This document shows, piece after piece, positions 6,991 through 14,866 of a DNA stretch of 22,638 nucleotides. Source of the DNA: DAOPYE01 sp035352715 (GTDB taxonomy: Bacteria > Acidobacteriota > Holophagae > Holophagales > Holophagaceae); NCBI GenBank assembly GCA_035352715.1, contig DAOPYE010000036.1:1-22638 (forward strand). Direction: 5' to 3'. The stretch's first letter is position 1. The number at the start of each line of letters is the position of its first letter. The notes under the pieces were generated by a model, which was not told where the DNA came from, searched no databases, and saw only the letters and a list, made by a program, of their open reading frames with translations. The translations under genes were made by a program, and so were the position numbers.

Positions 6991-8241
6991 TCAGGGATAG
7001 ATGCCGAGGGTGCGCTGCGCTTGGCTGACGCGATCCAGGGCCAGGATGTAGGCGCCGATGCGGGGATTGGTCTTGTACTTGTCGGTCATGGCGAACACAG
7101 CCTGGAAGGCGTGCGTCATGTATTCCACCAGGCGCTCGTTCACTTCGCGCTCGCGCCAGTAGAAACCGATGCGGTTCTGCACCCACTCGAAGTAGCTGAC
7201 GGTCACGCCGCCGGCATTGGCCAGGATATCGGGCACCACCAGCACGCCATTGGCCAGCAGGATGGGATCGGCCTCGGGGCTGGTCGGGCCGTTGGCGCCC
7301 TCCACAATGACCTTGGCCCGCACCTGCGCCGCGTTGCGTTCGGTGATCTGGTTATCCGTCGCAGCGGGCACCAGGATATCCACGGCCAGGGTCAACACCT
7401 CGCCGGGGTCCATGGCTTCGGCCCCCTTGAACCCCACGATGCTCTTGGTGTCGTTCACATGCTTGATGAGCGCATGGATATCCAGGCCACGGGCGTTGCG
7501 GATGGCGCCGTTCTTGTCGGAGACCGCCACGATGCGCGCACCGGCTTCGTGCAGCAGGCGCGCGGTCTGCGAACCCACATTGCCGAAGCCCTGGATGGCC
7601 AGCGTCGCGCCCGCCAGGGGCTTGCCCAGGCGCTGCATGGCTTCGCGCGCGCTGATGAGCACACCGCGCCCGGTGGCTTCCGTGCGCCCCAGGCTGCCGC
7701 CCAGACCCACGGGCTTGCCCGTCACCACGCCCAGCTCGTTGTGGCGGCTGTGCATGCTGTAGGTATCCAGCGCCCAGGCCATGATCTGGGAGTTCGTGCC
7801 CATATCGGGGCCCGGCACATCGCGGTCGGGACCGATGACATCCATGATGGCGCCGATGTAGCGGCGGGTCAGACGCTCCAGTTCGCCCTCGCTCATCCGC
7901 GTGGGATCGCAGATGATGCCACCCTTGGCGCCGCCCAGGGGCACGTCCACGATGGCGCACTTCCAGGTGTTCCACGCAGCTCCGGCGGCGATCTCGTCGA
8001 GCGTGACGCCGGGATCGAAGCGGATGCCGCCCTTCATGGGGCCCCGGGCCTGGTTGTGCTGGACGCGATAGCCGGTGAAGACTTCCCAGTTGCCGTCATC
8101 CATCTGCACGGGCAGGCTCACGATGAGGCTGCGGATGGGCGCGAGGAACACCTTGAAAAGCATCTCTTCCAGGCCGTAGAGCTCCGCCGCGGTGCGGAGA
8201 CGCGACTGCATGGCGTCAAAGGCGTTGTGCTGGGTGACCAT
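6991..8241 (-). CDS. gdhA: Glutamate dehydrogenase
   Basis: A 416-residue hexameric-type glutamate dehydrogenase that interconverts glutamate with 2-oxoglutarate and ammonium. The substrate domain shows GPMKGGIRF and the active-site Lys loop PLGGAKGGI. The Rossmann domain has GFGNVGSQTA, followed by VAVSDKNGAI; an acidic residue near the end of the second strand suggests NAD preference, but this is weak evidence. The frame also has an ATG at 8247, but GGGGAG (8253-8248) touches that codon and stands six bases from the ATG at 8241, which I prefer. It is the last gene of the obgE-nadD-rsfS-gdh row, 17 bases after rsfS, and has its own terminator downstream. Confidence 0.93.
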   Translation of the reverse strand: MVTQHNAFDAMQSRLRTAAELYGLEEMLFKVFLAPIRSLIVSLPVQMDDGNWEVFTGYRVQHNQARGPMKGGIRFDPGVTLDEIAAGAAWNTWKCAIVDVPLGGAKGGIICDPTRMSEGELERLTRRYIGAIMDVIGPDRDVPGPDMGTNSQIMAWALDTYSMHSRHNELGVVTGKPVGLGGSLGRTEATGRGVLISAREAMQRLGKPLAGATLAIQGFGNVGSQTARLLHEAGARIVAVSDKNGAIRNARGLDIHALIKHVNDTKSIVGFKGAEAMDPGEVLTLAVDILVPAATDNQITERNAAQVRAKVIVEGANGPTSPEADPILLANGVLVVPDILANAGGVTVSYFEWVQNRIGFYWREREVNERLVEYMTHAFQAVFAMTDKYKTNPRIGAYILALDRVSQAQRTLGIYP

Positions 8242-8258
8242 GGCCATCTCCCCGAAAG

Positions 8259-8651
8259 CTAGGAAAGCGTCTGCGCACTACCGCTGGGAGCGCCCGTCGG
8301 CCCGACCTCGGGCGGCAGCTCCAGTTCTCGCCCCTCGCGCCACAGCCCTTCCAGGTCGTAGTGGCGGCGGGTCTCCTCGTCCATCACATGGATGATCAGA
8401 TCGCCGTAATCCAGCAGGATCCATGCGCCATTCGCGCTGCCTTCGGAGGAGATGGGGCGCTCCCCTTCCAGCTTCAAGGCTTCCTCGATGGCGTCGGCAA
8501 TGGCGCGGTTCTGACGGTCACTGCCTCCACTCAGGAAGGCGAAGGTGTCCGTGAAGCTGGAGACGCCCTGCACATCCAGAAGGCGGATGCGGAAGGCCTT
8601 CTTGGACCGCCCCGCTTCCACCACGCTCGCCAATCTTGCATTCAAGCTCAT
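8259..8651 (-). CDS. rsfS: Ribosome silencing factor RsfS
   Basis: A 130-residue protein of the RsfS/Iojap family, which binds ribosomal protein L14 and blocks subunit joining when nutrients are short. The family signature W-x-LLDYGD-x-hhH is present as WILLDYGDLIIHVM, followed by the conserved Tyr-x-Leu-Glu-x-Leu-Trp block (HYDLEGLW). The C-terminus carries a short Pro/Gly/Ser-rich tail. The ATG at 8651 has GGAG five bases upstream; the upstream GTG at 8666 abuts the other SD-like sequence and is less likely. It follows nadD by 18 bases, the usual pairing in bacteria. Confidence 0.93.
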   Translation of the reverse strand: MSLNARLASVVEAGRSKKAFRIRLLDVQGVSSFTDTFAFLSGGSDRQNRAIADAIEEALKLEGERPISSEGSANGAWILLDYGDLIIHVMDEETRRHYDLEGLWREGRELELPPEVGPTGAPSGSAQTLS

Positions 8652-8669
8652 TCCCACTCCAGCCACCTC

Positions 8670-9284
8670 TTAACGGTAGTAGTTTTCCCGATGGATGACA
8701 GCCGCAACTTGCGACGATATCCCAGTGCAGGTTTCTCCGTCACGCAAGCACTCCCTCAAGTGGGAGGATGCGAGATCGAGTTCGGTGCTCGAAAGCCGGA
8801 CGATTTCCCCAGGCGCGCCCGACCAGCGTTCCCGCGCCCGTTCCGCGAAGGCCGCGGGCAGGGCCGGATCGTATCCAGGCCGAGGGCTGATGGCCAGGGA
8901 GGCCAGTTCCAGCACGCGATCCATGCGCCGCCAGGCGGATAGCCCCGCAAGCTGATCGCTGCCCAGCAGCAGGATCCAGCAGGTATCAGGCTCGCGCTGC
9001 GACAAGGCCTCCAGCGTATCCACGGTGTAGCTGGCACCGCCGCGCTCCAGTTCCAGTGTCTCGATGCGGCAAGCGCCGCAAAAGCCCGCCAGCGCGGCCT
9101 GAAGCAGCGCCAAGCGCGCTTGGTCGCTGGGAGAGTCCTCGGCGACCACCTTGTGGGGCGATCGAGCCGTCGGGATGAAGCGCACGTCATCCAGTTCCAG
9201 TTGATTCAGCGCCAGCTCTGCGAGCCGCAGATGCCCCTGATGCGGCGGATTGAACGCGCCGCCGAGGATGCCCGCGCGCTTCAT
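8670..9284 (-). CDS. nadD: Nicotinate-nucleotide adenylyltransferase
   Basis: A 204-residue NadD, forming deamido-NAD+ from nicotinate mononucleotide and ATP in NAD synthesis. It begins MKRAGILGGAFNPPHQGH, matching the GGTFDPxHxGH nucleotidyltransferase motif. Near the C-terminus LSSTELDLASSHLREC corresponds to the ISSTxhR block, although the usual Arg after that block is replaced by Asp-Leu. The ATG at 9284 overlaps the obgE TGA (ATGA) and starts exactly at the conserved motif; the longer frame to 9392 runs inside obgE and is rejected. Confidence 0.93.
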   Translation of the reverse strand: MKRAGILGGAFNPPHQGHLRLAELALNQLELDDVRFIPTARSPHKVVAEDSPSDQARLALLQAALAGFCGACRIETLELERGGASYTVDTLEALSQREPDTCWILLLGSDQLAGLSAWRRMDRVLELASLAISPRPGYDPALPAAFAERARERWSGAPGEIVRLSSTELDLASSHLRECLRDGETCTGISSQVAAVIHRENYYR

Positions 9285-10285
9285 GAGCGAGGCATTCCCT
9301 TCAGCGCTTCGCCGACCTGGAACACCAGGGCTCGCAGGCCTTCGCCAGTGACACCCGAAATGAAGATCGGCTCCTGGCCCCGAGCGTGGCACAGCGCCTC
9401 GAAGCGGGCGCGGCGATCGTCGTCCTGCAGGGCGTCCAGCTTGGTGCCCACCAACCAGCGCGGCTTGGAGAAGAGCGTCTTCGAAAAACCTTCCAGCTCG
9501 CCCTCGATGATGCGGATCGCCTCCTCCGGCTCCATCATCGGATCGGTCAGATCCACCAGATGCAGCAGCATCCGCGTGCGCTCCACGTGGCGCAGGAACT
9601 GGATGCCAAGACCCGCGCCGTCGGCCGCGCCCTCGATGAGCCCGGGGATATCTGCGATGACGAAGCTATCGATCTCATCCACGGGCACGACGCCCAACTG
9701 GGGTTCCAGCGTCGTGAACGGATAGTTGGCGATCTTGGGACGAGCCGCAGAAATGCGGCTGACCAGCGTGGATTTACCCGCGTTGGGGAAACCCGCCAAA
9801 CCCACGTCCGCGATGAGCTTCAACTCCAGCTCGATGTCACGGAATTCGCCCTCTTCACCCGGCTGGCTGTGCCGGGGCGTACGATTGGTGGAACTCTTGA
9901 AGTTCGTGTTGCCAAGACCGCCGCGGCCGCCCCGCGCCACGCAGGCCTCTTGGCCATCCACTAGCAATTCGGCGAGGAATTCACCGCTTCCAACTTCCCG
10001 GATCACCGTGCCCAGGGGCACTTCCAGCCGGATGGCATCGGCGTCTTTGCCGTGCCGCATGCAACCTTCGCCATTCCCACCGCGGTCAGCACGGAACTCG
10101 CGCTTGTGACGATAGGGATTGAGCGTGTTCAGCGCCTTGTTGGCGCGCACGAACACCGAACCGCCCTCGCCCCCATCGCCGCCGTCGGGCCCGCCTTTTT
10201 CTGCGGACTTCTCGCGTCGGAAGCTCGTGGCCCCCGCGCCGCCGTGTCCGGCCTCGATGTGCAACGTGATGTGGTCAAGAAACAT
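9281..10285 (-). CDS. obgE: Obg family GTPase (50S assembly / stringent response)
   Basis: A 334-residue Obg/CgtA. The glycine-rich Obg domain occupies about 1-158 (GGAGATSFRREK, KGGPDGGDGGEGG, RGGRGGLGN). The G domain follows with G1 GFPNAGKST, the switch NYPFTTL, G3 DIPGLIEGA, G4 VGTKLD (Thr in place of the usual Asn) and G5 ISG. The optional C-terminal OCT domain is absent. Obg binds the 50S subunit and ppGpp. The ribosome binding site is weak. A terminator and the rpmA gene lie upstream, so obgE probably starts a new unit or is fed by read-through. Confidence 0.95.
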   Translation of the reverse strand: MFLDHITLHIEAGHGGAGATSFRREKSAEKGGPDGGDGGEGGSVFVRANKALNTLNPYRHKREFRADRGGNGEGCMRHGKDADAIRLEVPLGTVIREVGSGEFLAELLVDGQEACVARGGRGGLGNTNFKSSTNRTPRHSQPGEEGEFRDIELELKLIADVGLAGFPNAGKSTLVSRISAARPKIANYPFTTLEPQLGVVPVDEIDSFVIADIPGLIEGAADGAGLGIQFLRHVERTRMLLHLVDLTDPMMEPEEAIRIIEGELEGFSKTLFSKPRWLVGTKLDALQDDDRRARFEALCHARGQEPIFISGVTGEGLRALVFQVGEALKGMPRS

Positions 10286-10332
10286 GGAGAGCTACCGGGA
10301 TACTGCATGCCTGGGAACATCAAGAAGCGCTC

Positions 10333-10385
10333 GCGGCCGCGCGCATCTCCGAACAGAAAAAGCGCGCAAGCCAGCGGCCGCGCGC
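10333..10385. repeat. 12-bp direct repeat within the rpmA-obgE gap
   Basis: GCGGCCGCGCGC occurs at 10333-10344 and at 10374-10385. The second copy is one side of the rpmA terminator. Because GCGCGC is self-complementary, the first copy could pair with the same sequences and offer an alternative fold. Confidence 0.5.
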
Positions 10386-10387
10386 TT
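10355..10387 (-). terminator. Rho-independent terminator after rplU-rpmA
   Basis: On the minus strand AAGCGCGC (10387-10380) pairs with GCGCGCTT (10367-10360) around a 12-base loop. The stem runs into TTTTT (10361-10357). It starts 24 bases after the rpmA stop. Confidence 0.8.
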
Positions 10388-10410
10388 ATGTTCGATAAAT
10401 TCGAAAATAC

Positions 10411-10671
10411 CTAGCCCTCGATGGGGTCGATATGGATGAAGCGGCCATGCTGGCCCTTGTCCTGGAAACGGACGCGGCCATCGACCTTGGCAAACAAGGT
10501 GTGATCCACGCCCATGCCGACATTGACGCCCATCTTGAACTTGGTGCCCCGCTGACGGACCAGAATGGATCCGCCCGTGACGACCTGACCGCCAAAAGCC
10601 TTCACGCCCAGGCGCTGGGAATTGGAATCGCGACCATTGCGGGTTGAGCCTACGCCTTTTTTATGAGCCAT
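10411..10671 (-). CDS. rpmA: 50S ribosomal protein L27
   Basis: An 86-residue L27 with the standard start MAHKKGVGSTRNGRDSN, whose N-terminus reaches the peptidyl transferase centre. It has no cleavable N-terminal extension of the Firmicutes kind. GAGAGG lies seven bases before the ATG. It follows rplU with a 78-base gap and is closed by a terminator. Confidence 0.97.
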   Translation of the reverse strand: MAHKKGVGSTRNGRDSNSQRLGVKAFGGQVVTGGSILVRQRGTKFKMGVNVGMGVDHTLFAKVDGRVRFQDKGQHGRFIHIDPIEG

Positions 10672-10749
10672 GATGAAACCTCTCTGATTCTCTGAATTCG
10701 ATCAATCCACAAAGGCACGGAAACAAAAAGAGCCGCGCCCCGAAGAATA

Positions 10750-11064
10750 TCAAGCCTTGATGCCCTTGATGCGGACTTCCGTGTAGCCCTGGCGGTGACC
10801 CTGGGTGCGCTGATAGGTGGTAGTCCGCTTCTTCTTGAAGATCGTGACCTTCTTGGCGCGATCATTGGCAACGACCTCGGCTTCCACCGTGGCGCCAGCC
10901 ACAACGGGGGCACCGATCTTGACATCGTCCCCATTGGCCACGAGCAGCACGCGATCAAACACTACAGCCTGCTTGGGTTCCTTCTCCAGCAGCTCCACAC
11001 GGAGAAGGTCGCCCTCTTCCACGCGATACTGCTTGCCACCGGTCTGGATCACTGCGTACGTCAT
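10750..11064 (-). CDS. rplU: 50S ribosomal protein L21
   Basis: A 104-residue L21, starting MTYAVIQTGGKQYRVEEGD and containing the conserved basic block KKVTIFKKKRTTTYQRTQGHRQ that binds 23S rRNA. The frame is open to 11130 but the family start is the ATG at 11064, preceded by GAGGA. A stem-loop lies in the leader about 20 bases upstream. First gene of rplU-rpmA. Confidence 0.97.
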   Translation of the reverse strand: MTYAVIQTGGKQYRVEEGDLLRVELLEKEPKQAVVFDRVLLVANGDDVKIGAPVVAGATVEAEVVANDRAKKVTIFKKKRTTTYQRTQGHRQGYTEVRIKGIKA

Positions 11065-11084
11065 TTCATTCCTCACAGGGGAGG

Positions 11085-11126
11085 CTTGGGCGGCAGCCAG
11101 AAGACGGTGCGCTTGTGGAGCCCAAG
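11085..11126 (-). promoter_or_regulatory. Structured rplU leader, candidate L21 autoregulatory element
   Basis: On the minus strand CTTGGGC (11126-11120) pairs with GCCCAAG (11091-11085). Inside, after an asymmetric internal loop, CCACAAG pairs with CTTCTGG at six of seven positions around an eight-base loop. It lies between the start codon and a weak upstream TTGATC (11167-11162). L21 operons in several phyla have autoregulatory leaders; whether this belongs to a known class is not decidable here. No T-tract follows, so it is not a terminator. Confidence 0.45.
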
Positions 11127-11213
11127 ACAAGGCCCTCTAGAGTGCCAAAAAAGCCGCAGAGGATCAAGGGAAATTAAAGGAAGCCACCCTGGAAATCCCG
11201 CCTCTGAACGGAT

Positions 11214-12287
11214 TCAGGCCTCCTGCGAAGGCCCATCCTTCCAGGCCTCCAGCACGCGGAAGCGCTCTCCCATCAAGCCCGGCAAGGTGAGCTGCATCAG
11301 GTTCTGCATCCGTTGAGCGCGCTCGGCCTCCGCCAATTCCATCCAGCGCGCTTCCCAATCCATCAGCGGAGCGTGCCGGCAAATCCATCGGCTCAGGCTT
11401 TCGTGGGCAATCACCCGGAACGCCAGGGCGTTCAGTTCGACGGATAGGCGCGTGAAATCCACGTCCGCCGTCAGATCGCAGGTCCCGGGATCCTCCCACC
11501 AGCGCCCGTCCACCGTATGCCCATGGTAGCGGCGCAGATCCGCGCCTTTGGCCAGGAGGCGACCCGCCGTTTCTCCGTAGTCCACCGCCAGGAAGAGCCC
11601 AGCCTGAAGGCGTCCGCCCAGCCGATTCACAAACGGGCCGAGGCCCTCGCTCCAGACGCTGCCATCGCCCGGATGCAGCCCTTCTTCGGCCTGGGCCGCG
11701 AACCATGCCCCCGCTTCGCCCGGATCGCCGGGCAACCAGACCGGCCCCTCCGCGGACAGCGCCTCCATCAACCAGGCTTGGCCATCCCAGCGCCAGGGCT
11801 GCGCAGGCAGCGCGTCGAACAGCTCGTTGGACACCACGGCGCCGATGAACGGATCGGCCACCGACTCGCCCTCGAAACGCGCGCGGCCCGAGGCCAGGAA
11901 GGGCGCCAGGGCCTGCTCTGCGGCCCGTCGCGCGGCCGGATTATCGTCCTGATGAACGTAGACCAGCGCCTCGGCGAAGGCGCCGCACGAGGCCGCCAGC
12001 AGATCCCGGCCCAGCCAGCCCCGGCCAGCGCCGGGTTCCAGCACGGTGAAGCGCGCGGGGCGATCCAGGCGCTCCCAGGCTGCCTCCAACCGCAGCGCCA
12101 GGGTTGCTCCCAGCAGCGGGCCGCAATCCAGGGCCGTGTAGTAGTCCTTTCCCTCGAAGCCCCAGGGGCCTTCCTGCCGCCGGTAGTAGCCGAGCTCCGG
12201 ATGGTAGAGGGCGAGCGCCATGAATTCCGAAGCGGGCATCGGACGTTTGGACAGTTGCTGTCCCATCCATTCCGCGAGCGCGTTCAC
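11214..12287 (-). CDS. MidA/NDUFAF7-type SAM-dependent methyltransferase
   Basis: A 357-residue protein of the COG1565 family (MidA; NDUFAF7 in mitochondria, which methylates an arginine of complex I). Diagnostic blocks are ALYHPELGYYRR with DYYTA near the start, the SAM-binding LEPGAGRGWLG, SNELFDALP, AVDYGE and CDLTADVDF. The GTG at 12287 overlaps the TGA of the MMPL gene (GTGA) and has GGGGGAG five bases upstream, which I prefer to the ATG at 12311. It is the last gene in the dnaJ-hspR-sigma-ATPase-MMPL row. Bacterial substrates are largely unknown; complex I is an inference from the mitochondrial homologue. Confidence 0.85.
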   Translation of the reverse strand: MNALAEWMGQQLSKRPMPASEFMALALYHPELGYYRRQEGPWGFEGKDYYTALDCGPLLGATLALRLEAAWERLDRPARFTVLEPGAGRGWLGRDLLAASCGAFAEALVYVHQDDNPAARRAAEQALAPFLASGRARFEGESVADPFIGAVVSNELFDALPAQPWRWDGQAWLMEALSAEGPVWLPGDPGEAGAWFAAQAEEGLHPGDGSVWSEGLGPFVNRLGGRLQAGLFLAVDYGETAGRLLAKGADLRRYHGHTVDGRWWEDPGTCDLTADVDFTRLSVELNALAFRVIAHESLSRWICRHAPLMDWEARWMELAEAERAQRMQNLMQLTLPGLMGERFRVLEAWKDGPSQEA

Positions 12288-14866
12288 GGCCGCTCCCCCT
12301 TCAGCGGCCATTTAGCAATGAGCCAAGGCAAGATCCACTGCGTCGCCAACAGCGCCAGGGCCGTACCGCCCAGAGCCGCGATGCCCAGGCCGCGCAGCGC
12401 ACGGTAGCTGGAAAACGCCAGGCCGCCGAACCCCGCCAGCGTCGTGCCAGCGCAAACCGCGTTCACCCGCGAGACCTTGGCGGCGGCGTGGACATCCAGG
12501 CGGGCGCGGTGAAGCAGATTCATGGCGGTGTCCACACTGACGCCCAGCGCGATGGGGATGGCCACCAGGGACAGGAAGGTGAGCGGTTCACCCGTCCAGC
12601 CGAGAATGCCCAGCGCGCCGATCTGGCTTGCGGCCAGGGGGATCAGGGCGAGCATCACGAAACGCCAGCGACGCCCGAAGACGCCCACCACCACAAGCAC
12701 CGCCACCAGCGCCAGCAGCACCACCTCCCGCAGGGAGTCCTTCGCGACTTCCCGCACAGCCCGAAACAGGGGGCGGTTGCCCACCAGTCGCGCGCCCACG
12801 GCGGTGATATCGCCTTCAAGACGATCCTGGGCCGCCTCGGGAAGACGCAGAGGCAGGGTGAAGACCGCGGGCCGCCCGAACGGAGGCGGCGGCTTCTGGA
12901 ACCATGAGAGCAGCGTCCAGGGGCGACCATGAAGACCGACGGAAGGCGGCGGAATCAGCGCCTCCAATGCGCGAGGCGCGGCCCCTGGGCTCTCGACGCT
13001 CACCCGCAGCGCGGACAGCGGCCGCTCCAGCGCAATGGGATCGAGGCCCTCCTGCGAGGCGATGTCCAGGGCGCGACGGCACCAGGTCTCGGATCCCAGC
13101 ACCCGGCGCAGTTCGGGCGAGGTCTCCTGCCAGCTCGGCATGGGAAGTCCCTCGCGCCGCAGGCTCGCGGCCAGATGGTTCCAGAGCTGGGGCAGATGTT
13201 CGGGATCATCGAGCGGGATCTGGATCGCCAGGGGTTGAAGCCCCGCGCCCAGCGCCTTGCCCAGGGTTTCCTGCAGGGCCAGGGCGGGGTTGCCCTTCTG
13301 GCGGAAGCTGCGCAGATCCTCCACCCACCGCAGGCGCGGAATCCCCGCCAGCAGCACCAGGAGCAAGAGAATCCCAAGCAGGGGTTTCCAGGAACGGAAA
13401 GACGACTGGACATTGACTGTCGATTTTTGAGTGGGTGCGAAGACGCCCTGGCCGCGGTCGAAGGCCAGCATCAACGCGGGCAACACGAGGAAGCTGGACG
13501 CGAGGCAGGACAGCAGGCCCAATCCGGCCGTGAGTCCCAGATCCCTGAACCCCGGAAAGGGCGCGGCGATGCAGGCGAGGAACGCCAGCGACGTGGCCGC
13601 GGCCCCGGCGATGACGCCCGGACCGGTGCCCATCAGCGCGGCGCGCAGCGCGAGCGCCTTGGAGCCCCCAAGGACCCGCTCGTCCCGATAGCGGCTGAAG
13701 AGCATGATGCCCACATCGTCGCCAATGCCCAGCAGCACCGCTCCGAAGGCCGCCGCCATGAGGTTCAGGTGCCCCAGCATCCAACCCACCAGCCCAAGGG
13801 CCCAGGTCATGCCGATCAGCAGCGGGATCACCACGAACCCGTAGCCCGCAAGCGTGCGATACCCGATCCAGTAGACGAGGCCGATGAGGACAAAGCTCAG
13901 CGCGAGGCTCATCAACACTTCGCGCGTCAGGCGCTGGGATTCCCAGAAGGCGATGGCGTGGGCTCCCGTGGCCTGGAGCGGAAAGGGTCTGGATGCATTC
14001 GGGGCCAACGCCTGTTCGACAGAGGAGAGCGAGGCGCGCGCAGGCAGCGGTCCTTTGCCACCCTCTCCCAGCCAGCGCAGCACCCGCCCCGTTCCCTTGG
14101 CGTCCGAGCTGGGGAAATCCACCACCAGCGGCACCAGAACGTAGCGCGCGTCGACCGTCTCCAGGTATCCGGTCTTGAGCTTCACGGGGAAGGCGCGCAG
14201 GTTCGCCCGCGCCTTCAGCACGCTCGCATCCGAAGGCGCCACGAGGCCTTGCACCCCCAGGGGATCGAGCTGGGCCATGCGCGCCCGCACGGGATCCGGC
14301 GAAGCGAGGGCCTGGGCCGTCTCGCGGAAGCGCCGTCTCAGTTCCTCCGGATCTTTCAAAGGGTTCAAGCGATCGCCCAACAGCATGGGAGCCAGCGCGT
14401 AGAGCTGTTCGGTGAGCATGCGCCCCACCTGGGCATCTCCATCCAACAGGCTGCCCACCGCCATCAGCGGCGACCAGAGCGCGACGCCATGTGAATCAGG
14501 CACCGGCGCGGGGCCCGCCAGGCGACCTTCACCGCTCATGCCATTCAGGGGAGAACCGCTTTGATCCAGCAAATGCTCAACCAGCCCTTCGGCCCAGGCC
14601 TCCCGCGCTTCCAGATCCTCGGCGCGCCCCTCCGCGGCCACCCACAACAATTCCTGCTGGCCCACGCCTGCTTCAATGCTGGCGCGCACGATGGGATGTT
14701 CCATGGGCAACAGGCTCATGAAATCCAGGCGTCGCTCGACGCGAAAAATTCCGGCGCCCAGCAGCGCCGTCAGCAATCCAAGGACCACCCACAGGCCAAT
14801 GGGCCGACGCAGATGCAACAGGAGCAGGCCACGCAACAGACGCTTGAAGATCGGCGTCCTAGACAT
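12284..14866 (-). CDS. MMPL/RND-superfamily exporter
   Basis: An 860-residue membrane protein with the two-fold MMPL layout. One helix (about 22-42) is followed by a large periplasmic domain, five helices (about 315-470), a second helix (~490), another periplasmic domain and five final helices (about 690-855). Proton-relay-type acidic motifs are present in both halves: GIGDDVGIMLFSRYRDE near 395 and GVSVDTAMNLLHRAR near 780. Such proteins export lipids or hydrophobic compounds; the HpnN hopanoid group is one possibility, but no hopanoid genes are nearby. It overlaps the ATPase gene by 8 bases and the methyltransferase gene by 4 bases, so it belongs to that unit. Confidence 0.85.
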   Translation of the reverse strand: MSRTPIFKRLLRGLLLLHLRRPIGLWVVLGLLTALLGAGIFRVERRLDFMSLLPMEHPIVRASIEAGVGQQELLWVAAEGRAEDLEAREAWAEGLVEHLLDQSGSPLNGMSGEGRLAGPAPVPDSHGVALWSPLMAVGSLLDGDAQVGRMLTEQLYALAPMLLGDRLNPLKDPEELRRRFRETAQALASPDPVRARMAQLDPLGVQGLVAPSDASVLKARANLRAFPVKLKTGYLETVDARYVLVPLVVDFPSSDAKGTGRVLRWLGEGGKGPLPARASLSSVEQALAPNASRPFPLQATGAHAIAFWESQRLTREVLMSLALSFVLIGLVYWIGYRTLAGYGFVVIPLLIGMTWALGLVGWMLGHLNLMAAAFGAVLLGIGDDVGIMLFSRYRDERVLGGSKALALRAALMGTGPGVIAGAAATSLAFLACIAAPFPGFRDLGLTAGLGLLSCLASSFLVLPALMLAFDRGQGVFAPTQKSTVNVQSSFRSWKPLLGILLLLVLLAGIPRLRWVEDLRSFRQKGNPALALQETLGKALGAGLQPLAIQIPLDDPEHLPQLWNHLAASLRREGLPMPSWQETSPELRRVLGSETWCRRALDIASQEGLDPIALERPLSALRVSVESPGAAPRALEALIPPPSVGLHGRPWTLLSWFQKPPPPFGRPAVFTLPLRLPEAAQDRLEGDITAVGARLVGNRPLFRAVREVAKDSLREVVLLALVAVLVVVGVFGRRWRFVMLALIPLAASQIGALGILGWTGEPLTFLSLVAIPIALGVSVDTAMNLLHRARLDVHAAAKVSRVNAVCAGTTLAGFGGLAFSSYRALRGLGIAALGGTALALLATQWILPWLIAKWPLKGERP

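Noticed and set aside
7021..8262. 413-codon open frame opposite glutamate dehydrogenase
   Set aside because: His/Gly/Ala-rich antisense shadow of a well-conserved enzyme.
11139..11167. Promoter TTGATC / CACTCT for rplU
   Set aside because: The -10 matches the consensus at only two positions; not strong enough to list as a feature.
12929..14494. 521-codon open frame on the plus strand opposite the MMPL exporter
   Set aside because: Gln/Arg/Gly-rich shadow of the membrane protein on the other strand, with no domain or ribosome binding site.
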